Origin: Bacillus licheniformis DSM 13 = ATCC 14580
GTDB taxonomy: Bacteria > Bacillota > Bacilli > Bacillales > Bacillaceae
Direction: 5' to 3'
Assembly: GCF_000011645.1 (NCBI RefSeq)
Contig: NC_006270.3
Span: 1,733,501-1,797,500, forward strand
DNA: 64,000 nt
In this document: positions 1 through 7,895 of the stretch, one piece after another
Position numbering within the stretch: the first letter of the stretch is position 1
Layout of the letters: each line of letters starts with the position of its first letter
Notes under the pieces: generated by a model
Seen by the model: the letters and a program-made list of their open reading frames with translations, nothing else
Told to the model about the DNA's origin: nothing
Database searches by the model: none
Position numbers and translations under genes: made by a program

Positions 1-746
1 GCATGCTTAATGCCATCGGCCTGCAAAATCCGGGTTTAAAGGCTGTCATGGAACGCGAATTGCCGTGGCTCGAACAGTTCGATACACCGATTATCGCCAA
101 TGTCGCCGGCTCGCAGATCGAGGATTATGTTGAGGTGGCTGAAGAAATCAGCAAAGCGCCAAACGTTCATGCGCTCGAGCTGAATATTTCCTGTCCCAAT
201 GTGAAAACCGGAGGCATCGCCTTCGGCACGCAGCCGGAAATGGCCGGCGAGCTGACGAAAGCGGTGAAAGAGGTTGCGAGCGTCCCCGTCTATGTGAAGC
301 TGTCGCCGAACGTCGCGAACATTACCGACATCGCTCTTGCCATAGAAGAAGCGGGAGCGGACGGTTTGACGATGATCAACACGCTGATCGGGATGCGGCT
401 CGACTTAAAAACGGGAAAGCCGATTTTGGCGAACAAAACCGGCGGATTATCAGGACCTGCCGTTAAACCGGTGGCCATCAGAATGGTGCATGAAGTCAGC
501 CAAAAGGTCAGCATTCCGATCATCGGCATGGGCGGCGTCCAGTCAGCCGAAGATGTGCTTGAGTTTTTGCTGGCGGGTGCGAGCGCAGTCGCCGTCGGCA
601 CGGCAAACTTCGTTAATCCGTTTGCTTGTCCCGACATCATCGACGATTTGCCGCGCGTTTTAGAAAAATACGGATACCGTTCGTTGAACGAGTGTATCGG
701 AAGGAGCTGGAAGGATGAACAATACGCCGCCCATCATCGCGCTTGA
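1..746 (+). CDS. pyrD: Dihydroorotate dehydrogenase B, catalytic subunit (5'-truncated by window edge)
   Basis: Fourth step of pyrimidine synthesis: oxidises dihydroorotate to orotate. The class 1B enzyme passes electrons through a PyrK-type FAD/FeS partner to NAD+; pyrK is expected upstream, outside the window. The last 247 residues are visible; the methionine at base 3 is internal, since the family is about 310 residues and homologues continue upstream. Motifs seen: LNISCPN near the visible start, which holds the class 1B catalytic cysteine; VKLSPNV; GGLSGPAVKP; IIGMGGV and AVAVGTANF, which form the FMN phosphate site at the C-terminal end of the TIM barrel. The stop overlaps the start of pyrF by 32 bases, so the genes are probably translationally coupled. 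Confidence 0.95.
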   Translation, partial: MLNAIGLQNPGLKAVMERELPWLEQFDTPIIANVAGSQIEDYVEVAEEISKAPNVHALELNISCPNVKTGGIAFGTQPEMAGELTKAVKEVASVPVYVKLSPNVANITDIALAIEEAGADGLTMINTLIGMRLDLKTGKPILANKTGGLSGPAVKPVAIRMVHEVSQKVSIPIIGMGGVQSAEDVLEFLLAGASAVAVGTANFVNPFACPDIIDDLPRVLEKYGYRSLNECIGRSWKDEQYAAHHRA

Positions 747-1434
747 TTTTGCATCAGCACAGGAAACATATGCGTTTTTGGACCGGTTTCAAGGAGAAGA
801 GCTGTTCGTTAAGGTGGGCATGGAGCTTTTTTATCAGGAAGGACCTGCCATCCTTGAAAATCTGCAGGAGCGCGGCTGCCGCATTTTCCTCGATCTAAAG
901 TGCCACGACATTCCAACGACCGTATACAAGGCGATGAAAAGGCTGGCGGGATTTGGCGTCAGTCTTGTCAATGTGCACGCAGCAGGCGGAAAGCAAATGA
1001 TGGAGTCGGCGCTTGAAGGCCTTGAAGCGGGGACTCCGGCAGGCCAAAAACGCCCTTCATTAATTGCCGTGACTCAGCTGACAAGCACGTCCTCAGAAAT
1101 GCTTCAGCGTGAGCTCCTGATTGAAACGCCGCTTCTCGATACAGTTGTCCACTACAGCCGGCTGGCTGAAGAAAGCGGTCTTGACGGCGTCGTCTGCTCC
1201 GTTCATGAAGCCGAACACATTTACCGGGCTGTGTCTGTAGATTTTCTGACCGTGACACCCGGAATTCGCATGGCAGATGACAAAAACAACGACCAGGTCC
1301 GGGTGGCGACGCCTGGCTACGCAAGGGAAAAAGGCGTGTCGGCGATCGTTGTCGGCCGTTCGATTACCCAGGCGGAAGATCCTGTGTCAGCCTACAGAAG
1401 AATAGGACATGAGTGGGAGGGAACCAAGGCATGA
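715..1434 (+). CDS. pyrF: Orotidine 5'-phosphate decarboxylase
   Basis: Last step of UMP synthesis: decarboxylates OMP to UMP. 239 residues, the usual length. The active-site signature DLKCHDIP gives Asp60, Lys62 and Asp65, with Lys33 in FVKVGMELF. The phosphate-binding end of the barrel is seen as VTPGIR and AIVVGRSIT. The ATG follows an AAGGAG-type ribosome binding site lying inside the end of pyrD. The stop shares four bases (ATGA) with the pyrE start. Part of the pyr operon; the PyrR attenuators that control that operon in Bacillus would be upstream of this window. Confidence 0.97.
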
Positions 1435-2060
1435 AAACAGACATTGCAAACCATTTATTAAAAATCAAAGCGGTTTTCCTGCGCCCGAACGAACCGTTTA
1501 CATGGGCGAGCGGCATTCTGTCGCCCATCTACTGCGACAACCGTTTGACGCTTTCATATCCGGAAGTAAGAGATGATATCGCTTCAGGGCTTGCCGGACT
1601 GATTCAAGACAAATTTCCCGGAGCCGAGATGATCGCCGGTACAGCGACCGCGGGAATCCCTCATGCCGCGCTTGCCGCTGACAGGCTGAGCCTGCCGATG
1701 TGCTACGTCAGAAGCAAACCGAAGGCGCACGGCAAAGGAAACCAAATTGAAGGGGCCGTTGTAAAAGGACAGAAAGTCGTTGTGATCGAAGATTTAATTT
1801 CAACGGGAGGAAGCGTTCTTGAAGCCGCCGCCGCCCTCACAGAGGCGGGATGTGAAGTGCTCGGCGTCGCCGCCATTTTCACTTACGGGCTTCCAAAAGC
1901 CGCCGCCGCCTTCAGCGAAGCAGGCGTTGAATACCACACGCTGACTGATTACGATACGCTGACCGAGGCTGCGCTTGCCGGTGGATATATTACTGAACAG
2001 GATGCCGCCAAACTGAAAGAATGGAAAGCGGATCCTGAAAGCAAGTCTTGGATGAACTGA
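1431..2060 (+). CDS. pyrE: Orotate phosphoribosyltransferase
   Basis: Joins orotate and PRPP to make OMP, the substrate of PyrF. 209 residues. The PRPP-binding motif [12 protein letters not shown] lies at about residues 117-128, and the flexible-loop region around [10 protein letters not shown] at 97-105. I chose the ATG at 1431 (protein starting [10 protein letters not shown]) rather than an in-frame start 18 bases upstream: it aligns with known PyrE N-termini, has GGGAGGG upstream and forms the ATGA overlap with pyrF. Last gene of the pyr operon, directly followed by an intrinsic terminator. Confidence 0.97.
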
Positions 2061-2065
2061 TGATC

Positions 2066-2102
2066 AAAGCCGTATTCTCCAAATGGGAGAACGGCTTTTT
2101 TG
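2066..2102 (+). terminator. Intrinsic terminator of the pyr operon
   Basis: AAAGCCG pairs with CGGCTTT, with TTCTCC/GGGAGAA inside, followed by a T run. It starts six bases after the pyrE stop. Confidence 0.85.
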
Positions 2103-2176
2103 CGCCTTTTTGCCGTTTTTAAAATAGTAAAATCGGATTATTTTTATTTTTTATTAATCCTATAAAAAAAGTCGGG

Positions 2177-2204
2177 TTGACTTTTATTCGAATTGTGCTA
2201 AAAT
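2177..2204 (+). promoter_or_regulatory. Sigma-A promoter for the yezD-cysH sulfur cluster
   Basis: TTGACT at 2177-2182, a 16-base spacer, then TAAAAT at 2199-2204 preceded by TGC (extended -10). It lies about 20 bases ahead of the SAM riboswitch P1 stem, so the RNA would begin just before the aptamer. Confidence 0.7.
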
Positions 2205-2224
2205 TTTAAAATAACAAAAGCAAA

Positions 2225-2384
2225 CTTATCAAGAGCGGTGGAGGGACTGGTCCGATGAAACCCGGCAACCTGCGTGTGAAGCGTAAGGTGCTACTTCCAG
2301 CAAAATGCCCTCATTTTGAGAGATAAGGAATAGCGGAGTTCCTCGTCTTTCTTTCAAAATTGGAAGAAAGATTTTAATTTTTTA
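2225..2384 (+). promoter_or_regulatory. SAM-I riboswitch (S-box) with terminator platform
   Basis: Class I S-adenosylmethionine aptamer. P1 is closed by CTTATC (2225-2230) with GATAAG (2332-2337). Conserved core elements are present: AAGAGCGGTGGAGGGA, the GGTCCGATGAAACCCGGCAA stretch and AAGGTGCTACTTCC. The expression platform downstream is the terminator at 2346-2384. High SAM should favour termination, so the sulfur genes would be on when SAM is low. From memory, an S-box has been reported ahead of cysH in B. subtilis; here a small yezD-like gene lies between it and cysH. Confidence 0.93.
2346..2384 (+). terminator. Riboswitch terminator
   Basis: Ten-base-pair stem, 2346-2355 with 2362-2371 (T-rich side TCTTTCTTTC, one G-T pair), six-base loop, then TTTTAATTTTTT. 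This is the off-state hairpin of the SAM riboswitch. Confidence 0.85.
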
Positions 2385-2405
2385 GGGGCAGAGGAGGAGC
2401 TAGAA

Positions 2406-2549
2406 GTGAAGACAGATGAACAGCTTGAAAAGGTGATCATCAAAATGAAAGACATGCTGAAAGACATGAATTACGGATCGATCACATTCGTTGTTCAGGA
2501 CGGCAAAGTCATTCAAATCGAAAAAAATGAAAAAATAAGATTGAAATAG
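2406..2549 (+). CDS. Small YezD-family (DUF2292) protein
   Basis: 47-residue protein from a GTG start with GAGGAGG nine to ten bases upstream. It is acidic and lysine-rich. The C-terminal half reads NYGSITFVVQDGKVIQIEK, the core of the DUF2292/YezD family (glycine-serine-hydrophobic strand, DG turn, IQIEK, then KIRL near the end). The function is not established; relatives are often near sulfur or amino acid genes. It sits 22 bases after the riboswitch terminator, so it should be the first gene read when SAM is low. A second terminator separates it from cysH. Family assignment is from motif recognition only; I am fairly sure it is a real gene. Confidence 0.8.
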   Translation: MKTDEQLEKVIIKMKDMLKDMNYGSITFVVQDGKVIQIEKNEKIRLK

Positions 2550-2569
2550 CTGACTAGACAAACTAGAGG

Positions 2570-2610
2570 CGGTTTTCACAGTTTTTTTTTCTGCTGGAAG
2601 CCGTTTTTTT
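2570..2610 (+). terminator. Intrinsic terminator/attenuator between yezD-like gene and cysH
   Basis: CGGTTTTCACAG (2570-2581) pairs with CTGCTGGAAGCCG (2591-2603), with one bulge and two G-T pairs. The loop is nine T and the stem is followed by seven T. No promoter fits between this and the cysH ribosome binding site, so cysH transcription must read through it. Confidence 0.75.
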
Positions 2611-2621
2611 GTTGGCGAAAA

Positions 2622-2639
2622 AAGGGGGAACCGAAAATT
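2622..2639 (+). promoter_or_regulatory. Ribosome binding site that sets the unusual ATT start of cysH
   Basis: AAGGGGGAA at 2622-2630, then a six-base gap to ATT at 2637-2639. The reading frame is open upstream but holds no standard start codon, so this Shine-Dalgarno is the main evidence for the start. Confidence 0.55.
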
Positions 2640-3338
2640 TTTACTTACAGCACATGGGAGGAACCAAACATCTCTTTTCAGGAAGATGACTCTTATAAAG
2701 GAGCGCTGTCCGTCCTGAAATGGGCGTACGGACATTACGGGGATCAGCTCGTATACGCGTGCAGCTTCGGAATTGAGGGGATCGTCCTGATCGATTTGAT
2801 TTATAAGGTGAAAAAAGATGCAGTTATCGTTTTTCTTGATACAGGGCTTCATTTTAAAGAAACGTATGAAACGATCGACGCCGTCAAAGAACGATATCCA
2901 GGCCTTCAGATTATCATGAAAAAACCGGAGCTTACCGTCGAAGAGCAGGCGAAAGAATATGGGGACGAACTATGGAAGACCGCTCCGAATTCCTGCTGCG
3001 AAATGAGGAAGGTCATCCCTCTCCGCGAGACGCTTTCAGGCTACCCGGCGTGGCTGTCTGGTCTGCGCCGCGAGCAATCGCCCGGACGGAGCAAAACGAA
3101 TTTTTTGAACAAAGATGAAAAATTCAAGTCTATCAAAGTTTGTCCGCTCATTCATTGGACGTGGAAGGATATTTGGAGATATGTGACAAAGCACGATCTC
3201 CCATACAATCCGCTTCATGATCAAGGCTATCCGAGCATCGGCTGCGCTCCGTGCACCTCTCCGGCCTTTACAATGGATGATCTTCGATCCGGCCGCTGGA
3301 ACGGATCGGCTAAAACAGAATGCGGATTACACGAGTAA
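2637..3338 (+). CDS. cysH: Phosphoadenosine/adenosine phosphosulfate reductase
   Basis: Reduces activated sulfate (APS or PAPS) to sulfite with thioredoxin as donor. Bacterial APS-type enzymes carry a [4Fe-4S] cluster: the CC (residues 120-121) and CAPC (203-206) pairs are present, as is the catalytic cysteine in the C-terminal ECGLHE (Cys229). The conserved N-terminus (FTYSTWEEP, then KGALSVLKWAYGHYGDQ) is encoded well upstream of the first TTG at 2796 (residue 54), but no ATG, GTG or TTG lies in frame there. The only position matching homologue length (233 residues) and lying eight bases after GGGGGAA is ATT at 2637. I infer an AUU start; a sequencing error is the alternative. Confidence 0.88.
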   Translation: MFTYSTWEEPNISFQEDDSYKGALSVLKWAYGHYGDQLVYACSFGIEGIVLIDLIYKVKKDAVIVFLDTGLHFKETYETIDAVKERYPGLQIIMKKPELTVEEQAKEYGDELWKTAPNSCCEMRKVIPLRETLSGYPAWLSGLRREQSPGRSKTNFLNKDEKFKSIKVCPLIHWTWKDIWRYVTKHDLPYNPLHDQGYPSIGCAPCTSPAFTMDDLRSGRWNGSAKTECGLHE

Positions 3339-3349
3339 GGAGATGAGTC

Positions 3350-4414
3350 ATGGAACTTGCCGCCATTTTATTTAGCATGTTTTTTGCGATGAATATCGGA
3401 GCGAGCGGTGCAGCTGCTTCAATGGGGATCGCCTATGGATCTGAAGCTGTCAAAAAGAAGTTTCACGCCCTCCTGATCTGTGCAGCGGGCGTTCTCTCGG
3501 GCGCTGTCATCGGCGGAGGAAACGTCGTGAAAACGATCAGTTCAGGCATCATTCCCGAACGGGTGATTTCGCTTGAAATCGTCTGCATTATTATCGGATC
3601 AGCGGCGCTGTCGCTCTTTATCGCAAATGTACTCGGCATTCCGCTTTCGACAAGTGAAGTGACAGTCGGATCTGTTGTCGGAGTAGGTGTCGCATACCAG
3701 GTTTTGTATGTCAAATCTTTGCTTGTCATCGTCTCATTTTGGGTCATTGTACCAATCGTCGCTTTTGCATTTACATTTGCGATGGCAAAAATCATGAAAA
3801 AAACGATCAAACGTCCAGCCTCGGGAAAAAAAGCAAAGGTTTTGGCGGTCATTCTATTGATCACAGGGTTTTTTGAAGCCTTCTCAGCGGGCATGAACAA
3901 TGTCGCAAACGCTGTCGGACCTCTGGTGGCGGCGCATGTTTTGACAGTCGGGGAAGGAACGCTCTACGGCGGGCTGTTTGTCGCGCTGGGCGCCCTTTTA
4001 CTGGGCAGGCGCGTTCTTGAAACAAACGGCAAAAAGATTACGAGGTTTTCAAAAGGAGAGGGAATCATCCTTTCCGGAACGGGGGCCGGGCTTGTCATTA
4101 CCAGTTCAATTTTCGGTTTACCGGTTCCGCTTGCGCAAGTCACATCATCTTCTATTATAGGGATGGGAATGGCAAAAAACGGCGGCAACGTCTTTCATAA
4201 ACAAGTGGTCAAAACGATGCTGAAAGTATGGGTCGTCTCGCCGTTCCTTTCATTAAGCCTATCTTATATGCTGGTCAGCCTTTTATTAAAAGGAGACTAC
4301 TACGCTCTTATTGTTGTCACAAGCGTTCTGCTGGCATCTGTCGGAACGATCAGCCTGATGAGAGCGGTCAAAAAAGAGCACAGCTCCGTCCATGAACAAG
4401 GCGGAGGAATTTAA
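3350..4414 (+). CDS. cysP: Sulfate permease, PiT family
   Basis: Membrane importer of sulfate related to inorganic phosphate transporters. 354 residues, almost wholly hydrophobic, with roughly ten to twelve membrane spans. The inverted-repeat family signature appears in both halves: NIGASGAAASMG at 15-26 and GMNNVANAVGP at 181-191. STSEVTVGSVVGVG and QVTSSSIIGMGMA are the matching second motifs. Same length and C-terminus (SVHEQGGGI) as B. subtilis CysP. It follows cysH by 11 bases in the sulfate assimilation operon and supplies substrate to Sat. Confidence 0.95.
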   Translation: MELAAILFSMFFAMNIGASGAAASMGIAYGSEAVKKKFHALLICAAGVLSGAVIGGGNVVKTISSGIIPERVISLEIVCIIIGSAALSLFIANVLGIPLSTSEVTVGSVVGVGVAYQVLYVKSLLVIVSFWVIVPIVAFAFTFAMAKIMKKTIKRPASGKKAKVLAVILLITGFFEAFSAGMNNVANAVGPLVAAHVLTVGEGTLYGGLFVALGALLLGRRVLETNGKKITRFSKGEGIILSGTGAGLVITSSIFGLPVPLAQVTSSSIIGMGMAKNGGNVFHKQVVKTMLKVWVVSPFLSLSLSYMLVSLLLKGDYYALIVVTSVLLASVGTISLMRAVKKEHSSVHEQGGGI

Positions 4415-4439
4415 ACACAAAGTAGGGGGAAACAAGTTT

Positions 4440-5576
4440 ATGAGTTTAGCACCACACGGCGGTGTATTGGTTAACCGCGTCAATGAAGCATACGATTTTC
4501 AACATATCGCACATGAAATTGAGCTTGATGTAATGGCTTTTTCAGATTTGGAGCTGATCGGAATCGGTGCGTACAGCCCGCTCCAAGGCTTTATGACAGA
4601 GAAAGACTATCTGTCCGTTTTCGAAAATATGAGACTATCAAGCGGCGAAGTATGGACGCTTCCGATCACTCTGCCTGTTGACGAGCAAAAAGCTTTAAGC
4701 TTAAAAGCGGGTGACACCGTCCGCCTTACCTATAATGGGGAAACCTACGGCGTCATTGAGATCGAAGATATCTATACGCCGGACAAGAAAACGGAAGCCG
4801 TCAATATCTATAAAACCGACGAACTCGAACATCCGGGCGTCAAAAAATTGTTTGACCGCGGCAGCGTTTATGTGGGCGGGCCGATCACGCTCATTAAGCG
4901 GAGTGTAAAACAATTCCCGGCGCACACATTCGAACCTCTTGAAACAAGAAAAAAATTCGCGGAACTCGGCTGGAAAACGATCGTCGGATTCCAGACGAGA
5001 AATCCGGTTCACAGAGCGCACGAATACATTCAAAAAACGGCGCTCGAGACGGTAGACGGCCTTTTCCTCAATCCGCTCGTCGGGGAAACAAAATCAGACG
5101 ATATTCCGGCTGATGTCCGCATGGAAAGCTATCAGGTGCTGCTTGACGGCTACTATCCGAAAGACCGCGTCTTCCTCGGCGTTTTTCCGGCGGCGATGCG
5201 CTATGCGGGGCCGAAGGAAGCGATCTTCCATGCCCTTGTGAGAAAGAACTACGGATGCACGCACTTTATCGTCGGAAGAGACCATGCCGGAGTCGGCGAT
5301 TACTACGGCACATATGAAGCGCAGGAGCTGTTCGATCAGTTCGCGCCGGAAGAAATCGGCATTACGCCGCTGAAATTCGAACACAGCTTCTACTGCAATG
5401 TCTGCGGTTCAATGGCTACGGCGAAAACGTGCCCTCACGGCAAAGAACATCATGTCATTTTATCCGGCACAAAGGTGAGGGCGATGCTGAGAAGCGGCGA
5501 GTTCCCGCCGAGCACATTCAGCCGTCCCGAAGTTATTCAAACATTAATCAAAGGCTTAGCGGCCGGGGTTTCTTAA
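4440..5576 (+). CDS. sat: Sulfate adenylyltransferase (ATP sulfurylase)
   Basis: Activates sulfate: ATP + sulfate to APS + pyrophosphate. 378 residues, monofunctional. Catalytic motifs: QTRNPVHRAHE at 185-195 and GRDHAGVG at 279-286. A zinc-site-like CNVC at 319-322 with Cys331 and following histidines fits prokaryotic Sat. The start at 4440 (MSLAPHGG) is preferred over an ATG 48 bases upstream because homologues begin here and AGTAGGGGG precedes it. The upstream ATG lies inside cysP. Product feeds CysC. Confidence 0.96.
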   Translation: MSLAPHGGVLVNRVNEAYDFQHIAHEIELDVMAFSDLELIGIGAYSPLQGFMTEKDYLSVFENMRLSSGEVWTLPITLPVDEQKALSLKAGDTVRLTYNGETYGVIEIEDIYTPDKKTEAVNIYKTDELEHPGVKKLFDRGSVYVGGPITLIKRSVKQFPAHTFEPLETRKKFAELGWKTIVGFQTRNPVHRAHEYIQKTALETVDGLFLNPLVGETKSDDIPADVRMESYQVLLDGYYPKDRVFLGVFPAAMRYAGPKEAIFHALVRKNYGCTHFIVGRDHAGVGDYYGTYEAQELFDQFAPEEIGITPLKFEHSFYCNVCGSMATAKTCPHGKEHHVILSGTKVRAMLRSGEFPPSTFSRPEVIQTLIKGLAAGVS

Positions 5577-5589
5577 GGGGGAGCATCTC

Positions 5590-6183
5590 TTGGTAAATAA
5601 AGATATTGTCTGGCATGAAGCGTCCATTACAAAACGGGAATATCATGAGAAAAATCAACATAAAAGCTCAATCATTTGGCTGACGGGCTTAAGCGGTTCA
5701 GGAAAATCAACGATTGCCAACGCCGCTGCGCGTGAGTTGTTTGCACAAGGCTACCAGGTCACGGTGCTTGACGGCGACAACGTCAGGCACGGGCTGAACA
5801 AGGACCTCGGGTTTTCCGATGAAGACCGGAAGGAAAACATCCGCCGGATCGGCGAGGTTGCGAAGCTCTTTGTCGAACAGGGGACGATCGTCATTACGGC
5901 GTTCATTTCTCCTTTTAAAGAAGATCGCGGGCTTGTCAGACAGCTTGTCGAGGAAGATGAGTTTCACGAAGTCTATGTGAAATGCGATTTGGCGACGTGT
6001 GAAGAGCGCGACCCGAAAGGCTTGTACAAAAAAGCGAGAAACGGAGAAATTCCATTTTTCACAGGGATCGATTCGCCTTATGAAGAGCCTGAAACGCCTG
6101 AGCTTGTTCTTGATACAGGCGCACATAACCGGGAAGAGTGCAAAAACCAGCTCGTCCAATACGTGAAAGATCAAACGAAATAA
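5590..6183 (+). CDS. cysC: Adenylylsulfate kinase
   Basis: Phosphorylates APS to PAPS. 197 residues. Walker A GLSGSGKST at 33-41, then DGDNVRHGLN at 61-70 which contacts the substrate, and the lid region ENIRRIGEVAKLF. TTG start with AAGGGGGAGC upstream, 13 bases after sat. Last gene before a gap of 151 bases holding two inverted repeats, so the assimilation block may end here, with the siroheme genes read through or started separately. Confidence 0.95.
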   Translation: MVNKDIVWHEASITKREYHEKNQHKSSIIWLTGLSGSGKSTIANAAARELFAQGYQVTVLDGDNVRHGLNKDLGFSDEDRKENIRRIGEVAKLFVEQGTIVITAFISPFKEDRGLVRQLVEEDEFHEVYVKCDLATCEERDPKGLYKKARNGEIPFFTGIDSPYEEPETPELVLDTGAHNREECKNQLVQYVKDQTK

Positions 6184-6194
6184 AATGCGGGTGA

Positions 6195-6225
6195 ATAGGA
6201 AAGTGCGGCGCATGCACTTTCCTAT
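6195..6225 (+). repeat. Perfect 12-bp inverted repeat after cysC
   Basis: ATAGGAAAGTGC (6195-6206) and GCACTTTCCTAT (6214-6225) with a seven-base loop. It looks like a terminator stem, but the following TTCATAAAG is a poor T tract. It could be a weak terminator or an mRNA stabilising hairpin. Confidence 0.6.
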
Positions 6226-6230
6226 TTCAT

Positions 6231-6281
6231 AAAGAAAACGTTTGGTTTTTGTGATATTTTCAGGCACCAAACGCTTTCTTT
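6231..6281 (+). repeat. Second long inverted repeat ahead of sumT
   Basis: AAAGAAAACGTTTGG pairs with CCAAACGCTTTCTTT with one mismatch (15-base arms) around a T-rich 21-base loop. A TATAAT sits at 6288-6293 just after it, but I see no convincing -35. It may be an operator, a terminator remnant or a processing hairpin. Confidence 0.5.
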
Positions 6282-6334
6282 ATGATTTATAATGAATTGA
6301 AGAAGACGTTGATCAGATCGGGGGGAGATCTAAG

Positions 6335-7108
6335 ATGGGGAAAGTATATATCGTTGGGGCAGGTCCTGGAGACCCCGATTTACTGACGATCAAAGCTTTA
6401 AAAGCCATCCAGACAGCCGATGTCATTTTGTATGACAGGCTTGTGAATAAACAGATTTTACAGCACGCCAAGGAGGGAGCGGATCTCATCTACTGCGGAA
6501 AGCTTCCGGACTACCACATGATGAAGCAGGAAACGATCAATCATTTTCTCGTCAAGTATGCGAAAAAAGGGAAAACCGTTGTCAGACTGAAAGGCGGCGA
6601 TCCTTTCGTATTCGGCAGAGGCGGCGAGGAAGCGCAAACCCTCGCTGAGCACGGGGTTGCTTTTGAAATCGTGCCGGGAATCACCTCGGGAATAGCTGCC
6701 GCTGCTTATGCGGGCATTCCGGTGACACACCGGGAAGCGAGTTCAAACGTTGCTTTCGTGACAGGCCATTATCAAAAAGAAGAAAACTTTGAAGAGAAGT
6801 GGAAAGCGTTAGCCACAGGGATCGATACGCTTGTCATTTATATGGGGATTAAAAACGTGAAGCAAATTGAAAGGCTTCTGATCGAAAACGGCAGAGACCC
6901 GTCAACGCCAGCCGCTTTCATCCATTGGGGAACGACAGACAAACAAAAAACGGTGCTTTGCACGGTTGAAACGCTTGCCGGTACAGTCGAAAGCGAAAAG
7001 ATTGAAAACCCGAGCCTGATTGTCATCGGGGATGTCGTTCAATTCAGCTCGCAGTTAAGCTGGTTTGAACCTGAGCTGAAAGATCCGGCATTAAGCGAGG
7101 CGCTTTAA
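6335..7108 (+). CDS. sumT: Uroporphyrinogen-III C-methyltransferase
   Basis: First committed step to siroheme: methylates uroporphyrinogen III twice with SAM to give precorrin-2. 257 residues, SUMT/CobA type without the CysG dehydrogenase domain. Motifs: VGAGPGDPDLLT at 7-18 and RLKGGDPFVFGRGGEE at 84-99, plus GIPVTHR. ATG preceded by GGGGGGAGATC. Followed one base later by sirB. Siroheme is the cofactor of sulfite reductase, which explains its place after the cys genes. Also known as ylnD. Confidence 0.95.
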   Translation: MGKVYIVGAGPGDPDLLTIKALKAIQTADVILYDRLVNKQILQHAKEGADLIYCGKLPDYHMMKQETINHFLVKYAKKGKTVVRLKGGDPFVFGRGGEEAQTLAEHGVAFEIVPGITSGIAAAAYAGIPVTHREASSNVAFVTGHYQKEENFEEKWKALATGIDTLVIYMGIKNVKQIERLLIENGRDPSTPAAFIHWGTTDKQKTVLCTVETLAGTVESEKIENPSLIVIGDVVQFSSQLSWFEPELKDPALSEAL

Positions 7109-7109
7109 T

Positions 7110-7895
7110 ATGAAACAAGCGATTTTATATATCGGCCATGGAAGCCGTCTGAAAAGAGCCCAAACAGAAGCAGCCGCTTTTTTGGAGAGCTGCAAAGAAA
7201 ACATGTCCGCCCCCATTCAGGAAATATCTTTTTTGGAATTGGCGGCACCGGATATCGAAACCGGCTTTAAAGCGTGTGTGGAAAAGGGGGCGACGCATAT
7301 CGCGGCCGTGCCGCTTCTCCTCTTGACAGCCGCACATGCCAAAAGGGACATCCCTGAAGAGCTTGCCCGTGCTTCCTCACAGTACCCTTCCGTCAGCGTC
7401 GCTTACGGAAAGCCGATCGGCGTCGATCAGGAAGTCGTCAAAGCGGTTTTTACAAGGATCGAAGAAACGGGGACGCCATATGAACATGCAAGAGTCGTGT
7501 TGATCGGAAGGGGAAGCTCTGATCCGGATGTCAAACGGGATGTTTATGATATTTGCGAACGGCTGAGAGACCTCACACCAGTGGATGAGGTCATTCCCTG
7601 CTTTATGACAGCCTGTGAGCCGCACTACCTGGATGTGTTTAAACAGCTTAAAGAACGGGACGGAAAAACGACATTCATCGTTCCGTATCTGCTGTTCACC
7701 GGTATGCTGATGAACGAGATTGAAAGGGAAACCGCAAAGCTGAAAGAAACGAATCCGAATGTCGTGCTGACGGATTACCTCGGCTTCCACCCCCATGTAA
7801 AAAACGCCTTTTTGCACCGCGTAGAGGAAGCGGTTATCAACAAAGCCGGCCGCTTTGATTTTACAGGAGCATCAGATGCTGCCGCTGCACATTAA
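7110..7895 (+). CDS. sirB: Sirohydrochlorin ferrochelatase
   Basis: Inserts iron into sirohydrochlorin, the final step of siroheme synthesis. 261 residues made of two CbiX-like halves: GHGSR with His10 near the N-terminus, and GRGSSDPDVKRD in the second half, where the equivalent first histidine is arginine (also so in B. subtilis YlnE as I recall it). The LLLTAAHAKRDIPEE stretch is typical. Starts one base after the sumT stop and overlaps sirC by 20 bases, so expression is probably coupled. Confidence 0.93.
   Translation: MKQAILYIGHGSRLKRAQTEAAAFLESCKENMSAPIQEISFLELAAPDIETGFKACVEKGATHIAAVPLLLLTAAHAKRDIPEELARASSQYPSVSVAYGKPIGVDQEVVKAVFTRIEETGTPYEHARVVLIGRGSSDPDVKRDVYDICERLRDLTPVDEVIPCFMTACEPHYLDVFKQLKERDGKTTFIVPYLLFTGMLMNEIERETAKLKETNPNVVLTDYLGFHPHVKNAFLHRVEEAVINKAGRFDFTGASDAAAAH

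Noticed and set aside
2654..2689. Short ORF from ATG 2654 as the start of cysH
   Set aside because: It is in a different frame and stops after 11 codons.
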